Positions 10,012-19,814 of a stretch of 53,086 nucleotides of DNA are shown here, piece by piece. The first letter of the stretch is position 1. Every line of letters begins with the position of its first letter. The DNA lies in contig JACZSJ010000006.1 of NCBI GenBank assembly GCA_022574295.1, positions 1 to 53,086 on the forward strand. Reading direction: 5' to 3'. This DNA comes from Pseudomonadota bacterium. Lineage in GTDB: Bacteria; Pseudomonadota; Gammaproteobacteria; Eutrophobiales; Eutrophobiaceae. Both the position numbers and the translations under genes were made by a program. Under the pieces are notes generated by a model, which had not been told where the DNA came from, did not search any database, and saw only the letters and a program-made list of their open reading frames with translations.

Positions 10012-10580
10012 GCGTCATCCTCCTCATTATCAGAAGCACCAGGTATCACCTGGTTAAAACGCATGGTGAAATTACTTAATCGCTGCCCCTGTGCATCTTG
10101 TGCCTGAATCACTTCAAGCTGTGGATCACCCAACCAGGCTGATGCTTCCAGTTTCCTCATAAATGAGGAAACTCTGGCATTCGACTGGGCGATACCCTTG
10201 ATCGTGATTGCCTTGCCTTTTTGTTGCACGGACACAATACTGACGCCCTCAGGCAGACTGGTCACCATTTCATCGAACAGATGAACAATCAACGGACGGT
10301 TACCCTGTAATCGTTCAATAGCTTCTATACGTGCCTTTAATCTTTGCTTTTCTTTTTCGAGACGTTCAATTTCCGCAATCTTCAAGTCAAGTAATTCTAT
10401 CTGAGTAGTCAGGAATTGATTACGCATCTCCTGATATTCAATTCGCTGAGTATTGACGAAATGAACTGCACCCCAGATGCACACTGTTATTACGACAAAT
10501 ACACCCATCGTGGCAAAGAACTGTTGCTGACGCTCCTTGCGCAGCGTTTCTCTCCACGGTAGCAGATTAATTCTGGCCAT
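10008..10580 (-). CDS. pilN: Type IV pilus assembly protein PilN
   Basis: Partner of PilO in the inner-membrane alignment complex; its N-terminus docks into PilM. The 190-residue protein opens with the conserved PilM-binding peptide ARINLLPWR (residues 2-10), then a membrane helix at about 22-43, a coiled coil at about 45-95, and a ferredoxin-like periplasmic domain with LPEGVSI and ITIKGIAQSNARVSSFMRKL. Overlaps pilM by 1 bp and pilO by 4 bp. Confidence 0.96.
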   Translation of the reverse strand: MARINLLPWRETLRKERQQQFFATMGVFVVITVCIWGAVHFVNTQRIEYQEMRNQFLTTQIELLDLKIAEIERLEKEKQRLKARIEAIERLQGNRPLIVHLFDEMVTSLPEGVSIVSVQQKGKAITIKGIAQSNARVSSFMRKLEASAWLGDPQLEVIQAQDAQGQRLSNFTMRFNQVIPGASDNEEDDA

Positions 10581-11638
10581 TAGTCAAAACTCCTCAATGC
10601 TAAGCCACATGAAACCATCAAAGATGGCGCATCGTTGTTCAATGCCTGGGCAGGTACCCTTGATGCCAGAGACATATTCGCAAACGGATTTGCAATAACC
10701 GTTGGAATACCCACCGCTGTTTCAACAATTTCGCTAATACCTTCAATAGAAGCACATCCCCCTGCAAGTATTAGATGATCAATCTGTGTAATTGAGCTAG
10801 ATGAAAAAAAGAACTGTTGTGCACGGCTTATCTGTTGGGCCATAGACTCCTTGAACGGTTCAAGCACTTCAGGTCCATAATTATCCGGCAATCCCCCCTG
10901 CTTTTTGGCCAGCCCTGCTTCTTCGTATGAGAGTCCATAACGACGCTGAATATCTTCAGTCAACTGAGCCCCACCAAAGGCCTGTTCTCTTGAATAAACT
11001 ATTTTTAAATTTTCCAGAACACTAAAGGTCGTCGCCGCAGAGCCGACATCAGCCACAGCAATGACCTGTCCTTGTCCCCCGCCAAACAACTCCCTGGCCA
11101 TCATCGCCACAGCATTTTCCAGCGCAAAGGCTTCAACATCGACAACCTTTGCTTCCAGCCCCCCCACTTCAAGTGCAGCGATACGCAAATCAACATTCTC
11201 ACTTCTTGACGCAGCAAGCAGCACATCGACTTGCTCCTCATTCCCTTCAGTTGGACCCAGAATTTCAAAATCCATACTCACTTCCTCAAGGGGAAAAGGG
11301 ATATATTGATCAGCTTCAAGTTGTATCTGGCTTTCCATATCTTCATCGGAAAGTCCTGCAGACATGGTAATGACCTTGGTGATTACAGCGGAACCAGAAA
11401 CTGCCGCTGCACCATATTTAGTACGCGAACCTGATTTTTTAACTGCTCTACCGATTGCCTCACCGACAGCATCAGCATCAGCAATATTTTTCTCTACAAC
11501 AGAATTTGCAGGAAGCGGTTCAACAGCGTAACTTTCAATGCGATACTTGCCACCGCTCTCACTCAACTCGAGCAACTTGATTGCGGATGCACTGATATCG
11601 ATACCCAGTAGTGGTGTAGACTTTTTCTTAAAGAACAC
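10580..11638 (-). CDS. pilM: Type IV pilus actin-like protein PilM
   Basis: Cytoplasmic actin/FtsA-fold ATP-binding protein that anchors the pilus alignment complex through PilN. The 352 residues show phosphate motif 1 LLGIDISASAIKLLEL (about 10-25), the 1C region YIPFPLEEVSMDFEIL, phosphate 2 VIAVADVGSAATTFSVL (about 190-206) and the adenosine motif LILAGGCASIEGI (about 292-304). The start codon is GTG, supported by AAGGA seven bases upstream. It is the first gene of the pil operon; the 189-bp gap to the divergent mrcA should contain both promoters, the usual gammaproteobacterial layout. Confidence 0.97.
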   Translation of the reverse strand: MFFKKKSTPLLGIDISASAIKLLELSESGGKYRIESYAVEPLPANSVVEKNIADADAVGEAIGRAVKKSGSRTKYGAAAVSGSAVITKVITMSAGLSDEDMESQIQLEADQYIPFPLEEVSMDFEILGPTEGNEEQVDVLLAASRSENVDLRIAALEVGGLEAKVVDVEAFALENAVAMMARELFGGGQGQVIAVADVGSAATTFSVLENLKIVYSREQAFGGAQLTEDIQRRYGLSYEEAGLAKKQGGLPDNYGPEVLEPFKESMAQQISRAQQFFFSSSSITQIDHLILAGGCASIEGISEIVETAVGIPTVIANPFANMSLASRVPAQALNNDAPSLMVSCGLALRSFD

Positions 11639-11827
11639 GACTTTTTCCTTTTGTTGTCACAGAGTTATATGCCATACGTATAAATAACATTAAGTACTGA
11701 TGCCAACTATAGCCAACGATAACTTAAAAAACAATGAGTTTTTCGCATAATTTAAAGTATTACATTAATAATTTTTTAAGCTAAAAAAGCCATATATATG
11801 GGAGAATTCTGAGTTAGACTACACAAC

Positions 11828-14245
11828 ATGTTGCGCTTTGCATTCAATTTTATCCTGTTTTTTTTCGTACTTGGGCTAATATTTTTCGCCGGATTATCGT
11901 GGTATTTGCTCCCTCAGCTACCTGACATAGGTAAATTACGGGATATAAAACTACAGGTTCCATTGCGAATTTATAGCCAGGATGACTCACTGATCGCAGA
12001 GTTTGGTGAAAAAAGAAGGAGGCCAATCTCGATAGAGGAGGTCCCCACCCCGATCATACAGGCCTTTCTCGCCGCTGAAGATGATCGCTTCTATCAACAC
12101 CCCGGTGTTGACTGGCAGGGCATCATGCGCGCAGTTGTACATCTCATTAAGACCGGTGATAAATCACAAGGTGGAAGTACTATCACTATGCAGGTTGCCA
12201 GGAATTTTTTTCTTAGCCGTGAAAAAACCTACCTGAGAAAATTAAATGAAATCTTTCTGGCACTTAAGATTGAACGGGAATTATCGAAAGACCAGATACT
12301 GGAACTGTACCTTAATAAAATTTATCTGGGACATCGCTCCTATGGTATTGCAGCTGCCTCACAAACATATTACGGTGTCGAGATAAATGAGCTTACGCTG
12401 GCCCAGGTGGCCATGCTTGCATCCTTACCAAAAGCACCTTCAACGACAAACCCGGTGACCAATCCTACTCGAGCAAAAACCAGACGAAATTATGTTTTAC
12501 AGCGTATGCTCGAAGAAAATTTCCTGTCAGAAGAAGATTATCAAACGGCATACACTTCGCCCATCACTGCGAGCCTGCATAATCCTTTCATAGAAGTAGA
12601 AGCGCCCTACGTCGCTGAGATGATAAGAAAACAACTGATCGAGCAATATGGAAACAGTGCTTATATAAACGGCCTGAATGTAACAACAACTATCAGGGAT
12701 AAAAACCAGATCGCGGCTAACCATGCATTGCGAAAAGCATTATTAGAATATGATGAGCGCCACGGCTACCGTGGCCCTGAGCACCATTATGACTTAAAGA
12801 CAGGGGATGACGAAGTAGAATGGCAACGCCTGCTCGAAAGCTTTCCTTCAATCGGTAGTCTCTATCCAGCCCTTGTCGTTCAGGTCAATGAAAGATCCAT
12901 CACCAGCTATTTATCAGGGATTGGCTTGATCGATGTTGAATGGTCTGGACTAGCATGGGCGCGAGCTTACCTGAGCGAAAATCGAAGAAGCGCAAAACCA
13001 AAGACAGCATCTGAGTTTCTAAAAACAGGAGACGTCATCAGGCTAAGTGAAGATAGTCAAGGCGAATGGAAACTTTCCCAGATACCCGAGGTAGAAGGTG
13101 GTTTTGTCTCAATGGACCCGAATGACGGAGCAACCCTGGCTTTGGTTGGGGGATTTGACTACCAACGCAGTAAATTTAACCGTGTTATGCAAGCCTTCAG
13201 GCAACCGGGGTCAGGTTTTAAACCCTTCATTTATTCAGCGGGTCTTGCCGCAGGCAATACCGCTGCAACACTTATCAATGATGCACCCGTCATCTTTGAG
13301 GATCCAGGTGTTGAAGAAATCTGGCGACCAGAAAATTACAGTCGCAAAAGTTATGGCCCAACACGACTGCGTGAGGGACTTATACATTCACGCAACCTGG
13401 TATCGATTAGACTGCTCCATGCGATTGGTGTTCCTTTCGCCCTGCAACACATCAAAAAATTCGGTTTCAACATCGACGGATTGCCAAAAAATTTATCTCT
13501 CTCACTGGGCAGTGCAACCTTAACACCCTGGCAAATGGCAAGTGCTTACTGTGTCTTCGCCAATGGTGGCTACGGGGTTGAACCCTATCTGATAGAGACC
13601 ATCGCTACCAATGAAGGTGAAATCCTTTATCAGGCAGATCCTGTTTCGGTATGTCGGGTATGTGTGCAACAGGAAGACGTCCTCGCAGAGGGTACACAAT
13701 ATCTTGCTGAGCATGATTCGGAACAACTTGTTAATCAATCGAAAATTGCTAAACGTGTTGTCGATGAGCGCAACATCTGGATCATTAATTCAATCACCCG
13801 AGACGTTATCAAGCATGGTACAGGTCGACGAGCTCTGGTACTTAAACGTCAGGACTTGTCAGGGAAGACAGGCACAACAAATGATCAAAGAGATGCCTGG
13901 TTCTTTGGCTTTAACCCAGATATTGTAGCTGTTGCGTGGGTAGGGTTTGACAAGTTTCAGCCATTGGGTAGCAGGGAGACCGGTGCGCGCGCTGCATTAC
14001 CAATATGGCTTGAGTATATGAAGACTGTGTTGGAAGATATCCCTGAGCATATCCTGCCCGAACCACCAGGACTCGTTTATTCTCGTATCAATAAGACCAC
14101 CGGGAAATTAGCGCAAGCAAATGACCCCGATGCCATGTTCGAAGTCTTTCGCACTGAATACGCACCAACATCATTAAGCGACGAAACCCGACCCCCTTCC
14201 CTGGACAGTAATGCAAAAGACTCGGAAATGATCGATCTATTTTGA
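11828..14245 (+). CDS. mrcA: Bifunctional penicillin-binding protein 1A
   Basis: Class A PBP that polymerises and crosslinks peptidoglycan in the periplasm. The 805-residue protein has an N-terminal membrane anchor (about 5-27); a GT51 glycosyltransferase domain with catalytic Glu84 in AAEDDRFYQHPG, then GGSTITMQVARN and KILELYLNKIYLG-type motifs; an OB-like insert; and a transpeptidase domain with nucleophile Ser462 in the SGFK tetrad, the SRN motif in IHSRNLVSIR, and KTGTT near residue 680. Length and order match gammaproteobacterial PBP1A (ponA/mrcA), and it is divergent from pilM as in many relatives. A Cys-containing loop (VCRVCVQQ) lies between SRN and KTG and is not obviously conserved. 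Confidence 0.97.
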   Translation: MLRFAFNFILFFFVLGLIFFAGLSWYLLPQLPDIGKLRDIKLQVPLRIYSQDDSLIAEFGEKRRRPISIEEVPTPIIQAFLAAEDDRFYQHPGVDWQGIMRAVVHLIKTGDKSQGGSTITMQVARNFFLSREKTYLRKLNEIFLALKIERELSKDQILELYLNKIYLGHRSYGIAAASQTYYGVEINELTLAQVAMLASLPKAPSTTNPVTNPTRAKTRRNYVLQRMLEENFLSEEDYQTAYTSPITASLHNPFIEVEAPYVAEMIRKQLIEQYGNSAYINGLNVTTTIRDKNQIAANHALRKALLEYDERHGYRGPEHHYDLKTGDDEVEWQRLLESFPSIGSLYPALVVQVNERSITSYLSGIGLIDVEWSGLAWARAYLSENRRSAKPKTASEFLKTGDVIRLSEDSQGEWKLSQIPEVEGGFVSMDPNDGATLALVGGFDYQRSKFNRVMQAFRQPGSGFKPFIYSAGLAAGNTAATLINDAPVIFEDPGVEEIWRPENYSRKSYGPTRLREGLIHSRNLVSIRLLHAIGVPFALQHIKKFGFNIDGLPKNLSLSLGSATLTPWQMASAYCVFANGGYGVEPYLIETIATNEGEILYQADPVSVCRVCVQQEDVLAEGTQYLAEHDSEQLVNQSKIAKRVVDERNIWIINSITRDVIKHGTGRRALVLKRQDLSGKTGTTNDQRDAWFFGFNPDIVAVAWVGFDKFQPLGSRETGARAALPIWLEYMKTVLEDIPEHILPEPPGLVYSRINKTTGKLAQANDPDAMFEVFRTEYAPTSLSDETRPPSLDSNAKDSEMIDLF

Positions 14246-14260
14246 AACAAAAGTAAGCTC

Positions 14261-14863
14261 ATGCAAAAAATAGAAGTCAAGACACGACAGGCCATCACTG
14301 AGCTGGCTGCGAGATTTATCGCGGAGAATGGTTTGATTACCTACCATGCTGCAAAACGAAAGGCAGCTGATCATTTCGGCTACAACAAAAGGAAGGATCT
14401 CCCCACTAATAGTGAAATTGAACGTTCTGTAGTCACCTACCAGAACCTGTTTCTAAATGCCTGCCAGCCTCAAGCCTTATTCAATCTAAGATGTAAGGCT
14501 GTTGATATCATGAATCTGTTCGAACGATTCAATCCTCGCCTGGCTGGGTCTGTCCTTGCCGGAACTGCTGGGAATCATTCTGAAATTATTGTTCATCTTT
14601 TCTCGGATAAGCCTGAAACAATAAGTATCCAGCTACTGGACAATAACATTCCCCATGAATTAGTCGAAAAGAGGATGCGAACCGCTGTTCAAAAGATAAC
14701 TGCATTCCCTGCGTATTGTTTTTTCGCTGACGACATCCCCGTTGTCCTTGTCATTTTTCCTGAAAAGGATGTTAAACACGCGCCTGTCTGTCCCATCAAT
14801 GGAAAGCTGATGAAGCGTGCAAATATCACCAAGGTAAAAGCCTTATTGCAGGAAACGGGATAA
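14261..14863 (+). CDS. Unknown protein with possible degenerate nucleotidyltransferase fold
   Basis: A 200-residue soluble protein with no signal peptide, 15 bp after mrcA and 40 bp before priA, so probably co-transcribed with them. The N-terminal third is helical and basic (AKRKAADHFGYNKRKDLPTNSEI). The middle contains RLAGSVLAGTAGNHSEIIVHLF (about residues 94-115), which resembles the GS...(D/E) strand-turn of minimal nucleotidyltransferases, but the second metal-binding acid expected two residues after Glu is a hydrophobic residue, so catalysis is doubtful. The C-terminal end is basic (NGKLMKRANITKVKALL). Function unknown; a nucleic-acid-related role is only a guess from the fold hint and the priA neighbour. 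Confidence 0.75.
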   Translation: MQKIEVKTRQAITELAARFIAENGLITYHAAKRKAADHFGYNKRKDLPTNSEIERSVVTYQNLFLNACQPQALFNLRCKAVDIMNLFERFNPRLAGSVLAGTAGNHSEIIVHLFSDKPETISIQLLDNNIPHELVEKRMRTAVQKITAFPAYCFFADDIPVVLVIFPEKDVKHAPVCPINGKLMKRANITKVKALLQETG

Positions 14864-14903
14864 GTCATCGCTACCGATGATTTATGGTTAATGACTAACG
14901 GCT

Positions 14904-17126
14904 ATGTTTATTCTTCGAGTTGCACTTAACACGCCCCTACGCAACCTCTTTGATTATCTGCCACCTGATAATTGCCCCGTCGAAACACTTGCTCCTGGAC
15001 AAAGACTACAGGTCCCTTTTGGCAAAGGCAGTGTGCGAATAGGCATCATTATTTCCATATCAGATACAAGCAAGCTACCCAGGCATAAATTAAAAAAAGC
15101 AATTGCATTGCTGGATGAAGTTCCATTACTCCCCAAAAAACACCTTCAGCTTATCGAATGGGTCAGTCATTATTATCACCATCCCATCGGTGACGTTGTA
15201 TTTACCTCAATCCCTGCTGCTTTACGACAGGGTAAAGCAGCAAAAATTAAGCAGGAGATCGTCTGGCGACTGACAGAATCTGGGGGAAAACTGGATGCCG
15301 ATGAACTTTCCCGTGCAAAAAAACAACTGGCGCTGTTACTGTTCATCAAGCAAACCCCGGATGGTGTTTCACAGTCACGAATCACCAATAAATTTAAAAA
15401 TAGTCGACAACCACTGGAAGCATTATTCACAAAAAAATTAATTGAAAAAACAGGCACATCAGTATCAACAACTTCTTCTGCCAGAATGATTTGTCCTCAG
15501 GGTGATATTCCATGGCAACTGAAGCCAAATGAAGAACAACAGAATGCCATAGACAAGATTATTGCTTCCTCGGCTACCTATCATGCCTTTCTTCTCAATG
15601 GGATTACAGGCAGCGGCAAGACCGAAGTCTACCTGCAGGTCATTCGACACATATTGAGTTCCGGCAAACAGGCGCTTGTGCTGGTTCCTGAAATTGGACT
15701 CACACCACAATTTATCGATCTCATCAAAGATAGATTTGAGGGAAAGGTCGTTGTCCTGCACTCTGCCCTGTCTGAAGGCGAGAGATTGCTTGGCTGGCTC
15801 AAGGCGCGTGATGGACAGGCACCTGTGGTATTGGGTACACGCTCCGCCATATGGACACCTATGCCCAATCTCGGAATTATTATTATTGATGAAGAACATG
15901 ACCTTTCCTATAAGCAACAGGATGGCTTGCGTTATTCAGCCAGGGATCTGGCGTTGATCCGAGGACAAAAAGAAAAAATTCCAGTGGTACTCGGTTCGGC
16001 AACACCTTCAATGGAATCCATGAAAAATGTCAGGGACGGACGTTATCAGGAGCTCAGATTGTCAAAGCGAGTGAACGATTCAAATTTGCCTGATATCCAG
16101 ATTCATGATGTTAGAAACGAAAAAATGCATGGGGCACTATCTCAATATTTACTGAAAAATATCAAACAGTGCCTGAAAAACAAACAGCAGGTATTATTGT
16201 TTCTTAACCGTCGTGGCTATGCTCCAGTCATCATGTGTCACGATTGTGGATTTATATCACAGTGTCCTCGTTGTAATGTTTATATGACTTTTCACAAACA
16301 CAAAAACAGCTTGTGTTGTCATCATTGTGATCATCATGAATATTTACCCGAGATATGCCCGGATTGTTCGGGACATCACTTTTTTGAACTTGGACATGGC
16401 ACGGAAAGATTAGAAGAGACTTTGGCGGAACTTTTACCAGAGGCAAAAATCCTGAGGATCGACCGTGACAGCACAAGACGTAAAGGTGCCATGCAAGCAA
16501 TGCTAAAGGATATTCATGCAGGTGATGCAGACATCCTGATTGGCACACAGATGCTTGCTAAGGGACATCATTTCCCAAACGTCACACTGGTCGGGATTGT
16601 TGATGCCGACGGGGGATTATTCAGTGTAGATTATCGGGCAGGTGAACGAATGGCGCAGATATTAATGCAAGTCAGTGGCCGCGCAGGACGTAGCGACCAG
16701 CCGGGAACCGTGGTTGTTCAAACCCATCACCCAGATCATCCATTGTTAATTGAATTAGCCAACCACAATTATGAGCGAACCGCACAACTACTGCTTGATG
16801 AACGGCAACAAGCCCAACTCCCACCGTACTCCTATCAGGCCTTACTTCGCGCAGAGTCAAATAAGCAGCATGTCGCAGTTAAATTCCTCAATATTGCCAG
16901 GACAAAATTACAGGCACTGACTGATAGAAAACTGGATATTTATGGGCCCGTTTCAGCACCCATGGAAAAACGTGCGGGACGTTACCGATTTCAACTCCTC
17001 ATTCAATCCGGGAGCAGACAGACAATGAAAAGATTTTTAACCCCATGGATAGAGTATCTTGGAAATCTTCCTGATAGTCGCAAAGTGAGATGGTCGCTGG
17101 ATATTGACCCTCAGGACATGATTTGA
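14904..17126 (+). CDS. priA: Primosomal protein N' (replication restart helicase)
   Basis: Superfamily 2 3'-5' DNA helicase that recognises stalled forks and reloads the replicative helicase. The 740 residues show the N-terminal 3'-DNA-end binding domain (RVALNTPLRNLFDYLPP, VPFGKG), Walker A GITGSGKTEVYLQ (about 234-246), Walker B DEEHD (about 331), the motif GSATPS, and the inserted zinc-binding module with paired cysteines CHDCG, CPRC, CCHHC, CPDC (about 448-492). Later helicase motifs include GTERLEE, ILIGTQMLAKGHHFPNVTLVG and QVSGRAGR. Complete and unremarkable. Start ATG gives the standard N-terminus. Confidence 0.97.
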   Translation: MFILRVALNTPLRNLFDYLPPDNCPVETLAPGQRLQVPFGKGSVRIGIIISISDTSKLPRHKLKKAIALLDEVPLLPKKHLQLIEWVSHYYHHPIGDVVFTSIPAALRQGKAAKIKQEIVWRLTESGGKLDADELSRAKKQLALLLFIKQTPDGVSQSRITNKFKNSRQPLEALFTKKLIEKTGTSVSTTSSARMICPQGDIPWQLKPNEEQQNAIDKIIASSATYHAFLLNGITGSGKTEVYLQVIRHILSSGKQALVLVPEIGLTPQFIDLIKDRFEGKVVVLHSALSEGERLLGWLKARDGQAPVVLGTRSAIWTPMPNLGIIIIDEEHDLSYKQQDGLRYSARDLALIRGQKEKIPVVLGSATPSMESMKNVRDGRYQELRLSKRVNDSNLPDIQIHDVRNEKMHGALSQYLLKNIKQCLKNKQQVLLFLNRRGYAPVIMCHDCGFISQCPRCNVYMTFHKHKNSLCCHHCDHHEYLPEICPDCSGHHFFELGHGTERLEETLAELLPEAKILRIDRDSTRRKGAMQAMLKDIHAGDADILIGTQMLAKGHHFPNVTLVGIVDADGGLFSVDYRAGERMAQILMQVSGRAGRSDQPGTVVVQTHHPDHPLLIELANHNYERTAQLLLDERQQAQLPPYSYQALLRAESNKQHVAVKFLNIARTKLQALTDRKLDIYGPVSAPMEKRAGRYRFQLLIQSGSRQTMKRFLTPWIEYLGNLPDSRKVRWSLDIDPQDMI

Positions 17127-17166
17127 GCCAGGAATATTAAACCAGGAACATTAAGCCTGGGATAAG

Positions 17167-17192
17167 TTGATATGGGAATATCCTTGTATAAT
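17167..17192 (+). promoter_or_regulatory. Possible promoter for the rhodanese gene
   Basis: A perfect TATAAT (17187-17192) preceded by TTG and, 14 bp upstream, TTGATA (17167-17172). The spacer is short for sigma-70, so the -35 assignment is weak; the -10 is convincing. It lies between priA and the rhodanese gene, about 90 bp upstream of the latter. Confidence 0.4.
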
Positions 17193-17281
17193 GCACACTG
17201 TGTTTGAACTCCAATCAGCGTGCTGTATCAAAACAGGCATAGATCAGACATTAAAGAATTCCAAATCAGAGAACTATTGAT

Positions 17282-17929
17282 ATGCACACCAGGAATGTTT
17301 TTATCTTACTTGTTTTACTGACGGGGACTTTTTTACCCCTGCAAGGATCTGCTTATGAAACGGCCATCAGTCAGGAGATCGATTCAGTCGAGGTTATTCA
17401 CAATGGTCGGAATGTGACCATCATGCGTAATCAGAACACAGCCAATACTGTTCACCCTACCTATGCAAAAACTTCACGAAAGTGCCCGCCATTTTGTATT
17501 CAACCGGCAAAACTCGCTGAGGGCGTCGAGACAATTGGTGAGCTGGAAATGCTGGATTATTTGAAACGCTCGAGTGGAGGCGACCATACCATTCTTGTTA
17601 TCGATTCACGCACACCCGATTGGGTCAAGAATGGCACTATCCCGGGTAGCATTAATATCCCCTGGACCGAACTAAAGCAGGGAGCAGGCGCAGATCCTTT
17701 TACGATTGCTGATATTCTGGAAAAAAAGTTTGGCGCGCAATCATTAGAAGGCCTGTGGGATTTTTCCAATGCAAAGACCCTGGTGCTTTTTTGTAATGGC
17801 ATGTGGTGTGGACAATCCCCATCCAATATAAAAACATTGCTCAGATTTGGCTACCCGGCACATAAATTAAAATGGTATCGGGGAGGGATGCAAAACTGGC
17901 ATAACCTTGGCCTGACCGTCGTCAAATAG
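17282..17929 (+). CDS. Exported rhodanese-domain protein
   Basis: A 215-residue protein with a signal peptide (hydrophobic residues about 6-22, likely cut near GSAYE), so periplasmic. The rhodanese fold covers about residues 80-213: VIDSRTPDWVKNGTIPGSINIPW is the CH2A-like entry, and LFCNGMWCGQSPSNIKTLL carries the active-site loop, with the Cys of FCNG in the position of the persulfide-carrying residue and a second Cys four residues later. Rhodaneses transfer sulfane sulphur; the GQSP rather than RS loop end suggests a substrate different from plain thiosulfate or cyanide. A conserved-looking segment KCPPFCIQP precedes the domain, offering two further cysteines. Partner proteins cannot be read from the neighbours (priA and argS). 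Confidence 0.85.
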   Translation: MHTRNVFILLVLLTGTFLPLQGSAYETAISQEIDSVEVIHNGRNVTIMRNQNTANTVHPTYAKTSRKCPPFCIQPAKLAEGVETIGELEMLDYLKRSSGGDHTILVIDSRTPDWVKNGTIPGSINIPWTELKQGAGADPFTIADILEKKFGAQSLEGLWDFSNAKTLVLFCNGMWCGQSPSNIKTLLRFGYPAHKLKWYRGGMQNWHNLGLTVVK

Positions 17930-18039
17930 ATAACACAAGTCTATTAACCTCCTGATAAACAATAAATCATCTTCTACTGCCCGTAAGCTCGCGTTACAAT
18001 GCGCGATTTTCTACAGAGGTAAATGCCAGGAGTGAACGT

Positions 18040-19797
18040 TTGAAACAAGAATTACAGCAACTTCTGATAAGTGCTATTTCAATCGTTCAGCAGAAATTAA
18101 ACCTGTCATTTTCAGCGATTGATGATATTCAGATAGAAAGAACTCGTGATCAGGCCCATGGTGATTTTGCCTGTAACATTGCAATGGTCCTCGCCAAACA
18201 GGCGAATATAAATCCAGGACAATTGGCATCTGCTATCGTTGAAAATTTACCTGAATCGGAAATTATCGATCGCGTCGAAATTGCAGGTCCTGGTTTTATT
18301 AATTTTTTTCTCAACAAGCGATCACTCCTGAATGTAATTACTGAAATCTTGCAAGCCGGTAAGAATTACGGTCGATCAGAATTTGGTTCGGGGAAATCCA
18401 TACTGGTTGAATTCGTTTCTGCCAACCCAACAGGACCCCTGCATATTGGTCACGGACGTGGTGCAGCCTATGGTGCAGCTGTTTCCGATTTGCTTGAGGC
18501 AGTCGGTTATAAAGTAGACAGAGAATACTATGTCAATGATGCTGGACGGCAAATGGATATCCTTACCGTTAGTATCTGGCTCCGCTATCTTGAACAATGC
18601 GGCATCAACATTGATTTCCCGGGAAATGCATATCAGGGTAATTATATCCTTGAGATTGCAGACAAATTGTTTAGCGACAAGCAACAAGCACTTAGCTGTA
18701 AAATGGATTCCAAAAATAATATCCTTAAGGGGTGTGAGGAGACAGACGATCCCGAAACAAAGATGGATCAGCTCATAGCCATTTCGAAATCAATGCTCGG
18801 GTATAAAAATTATCAGTCAATACTGGATTTGGGGCTAAATGAGATTCTCGATGTAATTCGTGAAGATCTAGCTGATTTTGGTGTGGTATTCGACCGTTGG
18901 TTTTCTGAGCAGACGCTGACGGATGATAAGAAAATTCAAAAGTGTATCGACAGGCTAAAAGAAAGCGATTTTGTGTATGAAGAAAATGGCGCCCTGTGGT
19001 TTCGTTCAACATCTTTTGGTGATGAAAAAGATCGGGTCATTACACGTGAAAATGGACAAACAACTTATTTTGCATCTGATATCGCCTACCATTTAGAAAA
19101 ATTCTCACGAGGCTATGACAAGGCCATCAATATCTGGGGAGCAGATCACCATGGCTATATCGCCAGGGTCAAAGCAGCCCTTTCTGCGCTTAATAAAGAC
19201 CCTGATGCCCTGGAAATACTCCTGGTCCAGTTTGCAACCCTATACCGAGGCACCGAAAAACTACAAATGTCTACTCGTTCAGGGCAATTCGTCACCTTGA
19301 AGGAATTACGTGATGAAGTAGGTAAAGATGCGACGCGTTTTTTCTACATCATGCGTAAGAGCGAGCAACATCTTGACTTTGACCTGGAGTTGGCGAAATC
19401 AAAATCCAACGAGAACCCTGTCTACTACATTCAATATGCACACGCCAGGATCTGTAGTGTGCTGAAACAGGTGGAAGAAAAAGGATTATCATACGATGTC
19501 GCAATTGGGAATAAAAACCTGCACACCCTGACCGAGCCATCCGAAGAAAAACTCATAACAGCATTATCCTGTTATCCGGAAATTATCCATGCCGCTGCAA
19601 AAGAATATGAACCTCATCAACTCGCTTATTACCTTAAAGATCTTGCAAACGAGTTTCATAGCTATTACAACTCTTGTCAGTTTATCGTCGATTCTGAAGA
19701 GTTAAGAAATGCGCGTCTTAATCTTATCTGTGCCACTAAGCAGGTCATTGCCAACGGACTTGGAATTCTAGGTGTATCTGCACCAGAACAAATGTAG
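18040..19797 (+). CDS. argS: Arginyl-tRNA synthetase
   Basis: Charges tRNA-Arg with arginine; class Ia synthetase, 585 residues as usual. The N-terminal Add-1 domain covers about 1-110; HIGH appears as PLHIGHGRGAAYGA (about 130-143); the KMSKS equivalent is KLQMSTRSG (about 407-415), the variant typical of bacterial ArgS; the anticodon-binding DALR domain ends with ANGLGILGVSAPEQM. The start is TTG at 18040: an AGGAG site lies seven bases upstream, an overlapping GTG reads into a stop after three codons, and there is no earlier in-frame ATG. The SPOR gene follows 17 bp later. tRNA-Arg(CCG), one of its substrates, is encoded at 45384-45460. Confidence 0.97.
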   Translation: MKQELQQLLISAISIVQQKLNLSFSAIDDIQIERTRDQAHGDFACNIAMVLAKQANINPGQLASAIVENLPESEIIDRVEIAGPGFINFFLNKRSLLNVITEILQAGKNYGRSEFGSGKSILVEFVSANPTGPLHIGHGRGAAYGAAVSDLLEAVGYKVDREYYVNDAGRQMDILTVSIWLRYLEQCGINIDFPGNAYQGNYILEIADKLFSDKQQALSCKMDSKNNILKGCEETDDPETKMDQLIAISKSMLGYKNYQSILDLGLNEILDVIREDLADFGVVFDRWFSEQTLTDDKKIQKCIDRLKESDFVYEENGALWFRSTSFGDEKDRVITRENGQTTYFASDIAYHLEKFSRGYDKAINIWGADHHGYIARVKAALSALNKDPDALEILLVQFATLYRGTEKLQMSTRSGQFVTLKELRDEVGKDATRFFYIMRKSEQHLDFDLELAKSKSNENPVYYIQYAHARICSVLKQVEEKGLSYDVAIGNKNLHTLTEPSEEKLITALSCYPEIIHAAAKEYEPHQLAYYLKDLANEFHSYYNSCQFIVDSEELRNARLNLICATKQVIANGLGILGVSAPEQM

Positions 19798-19814
19798 CAG
19801 AAGAAATGTAGAAA

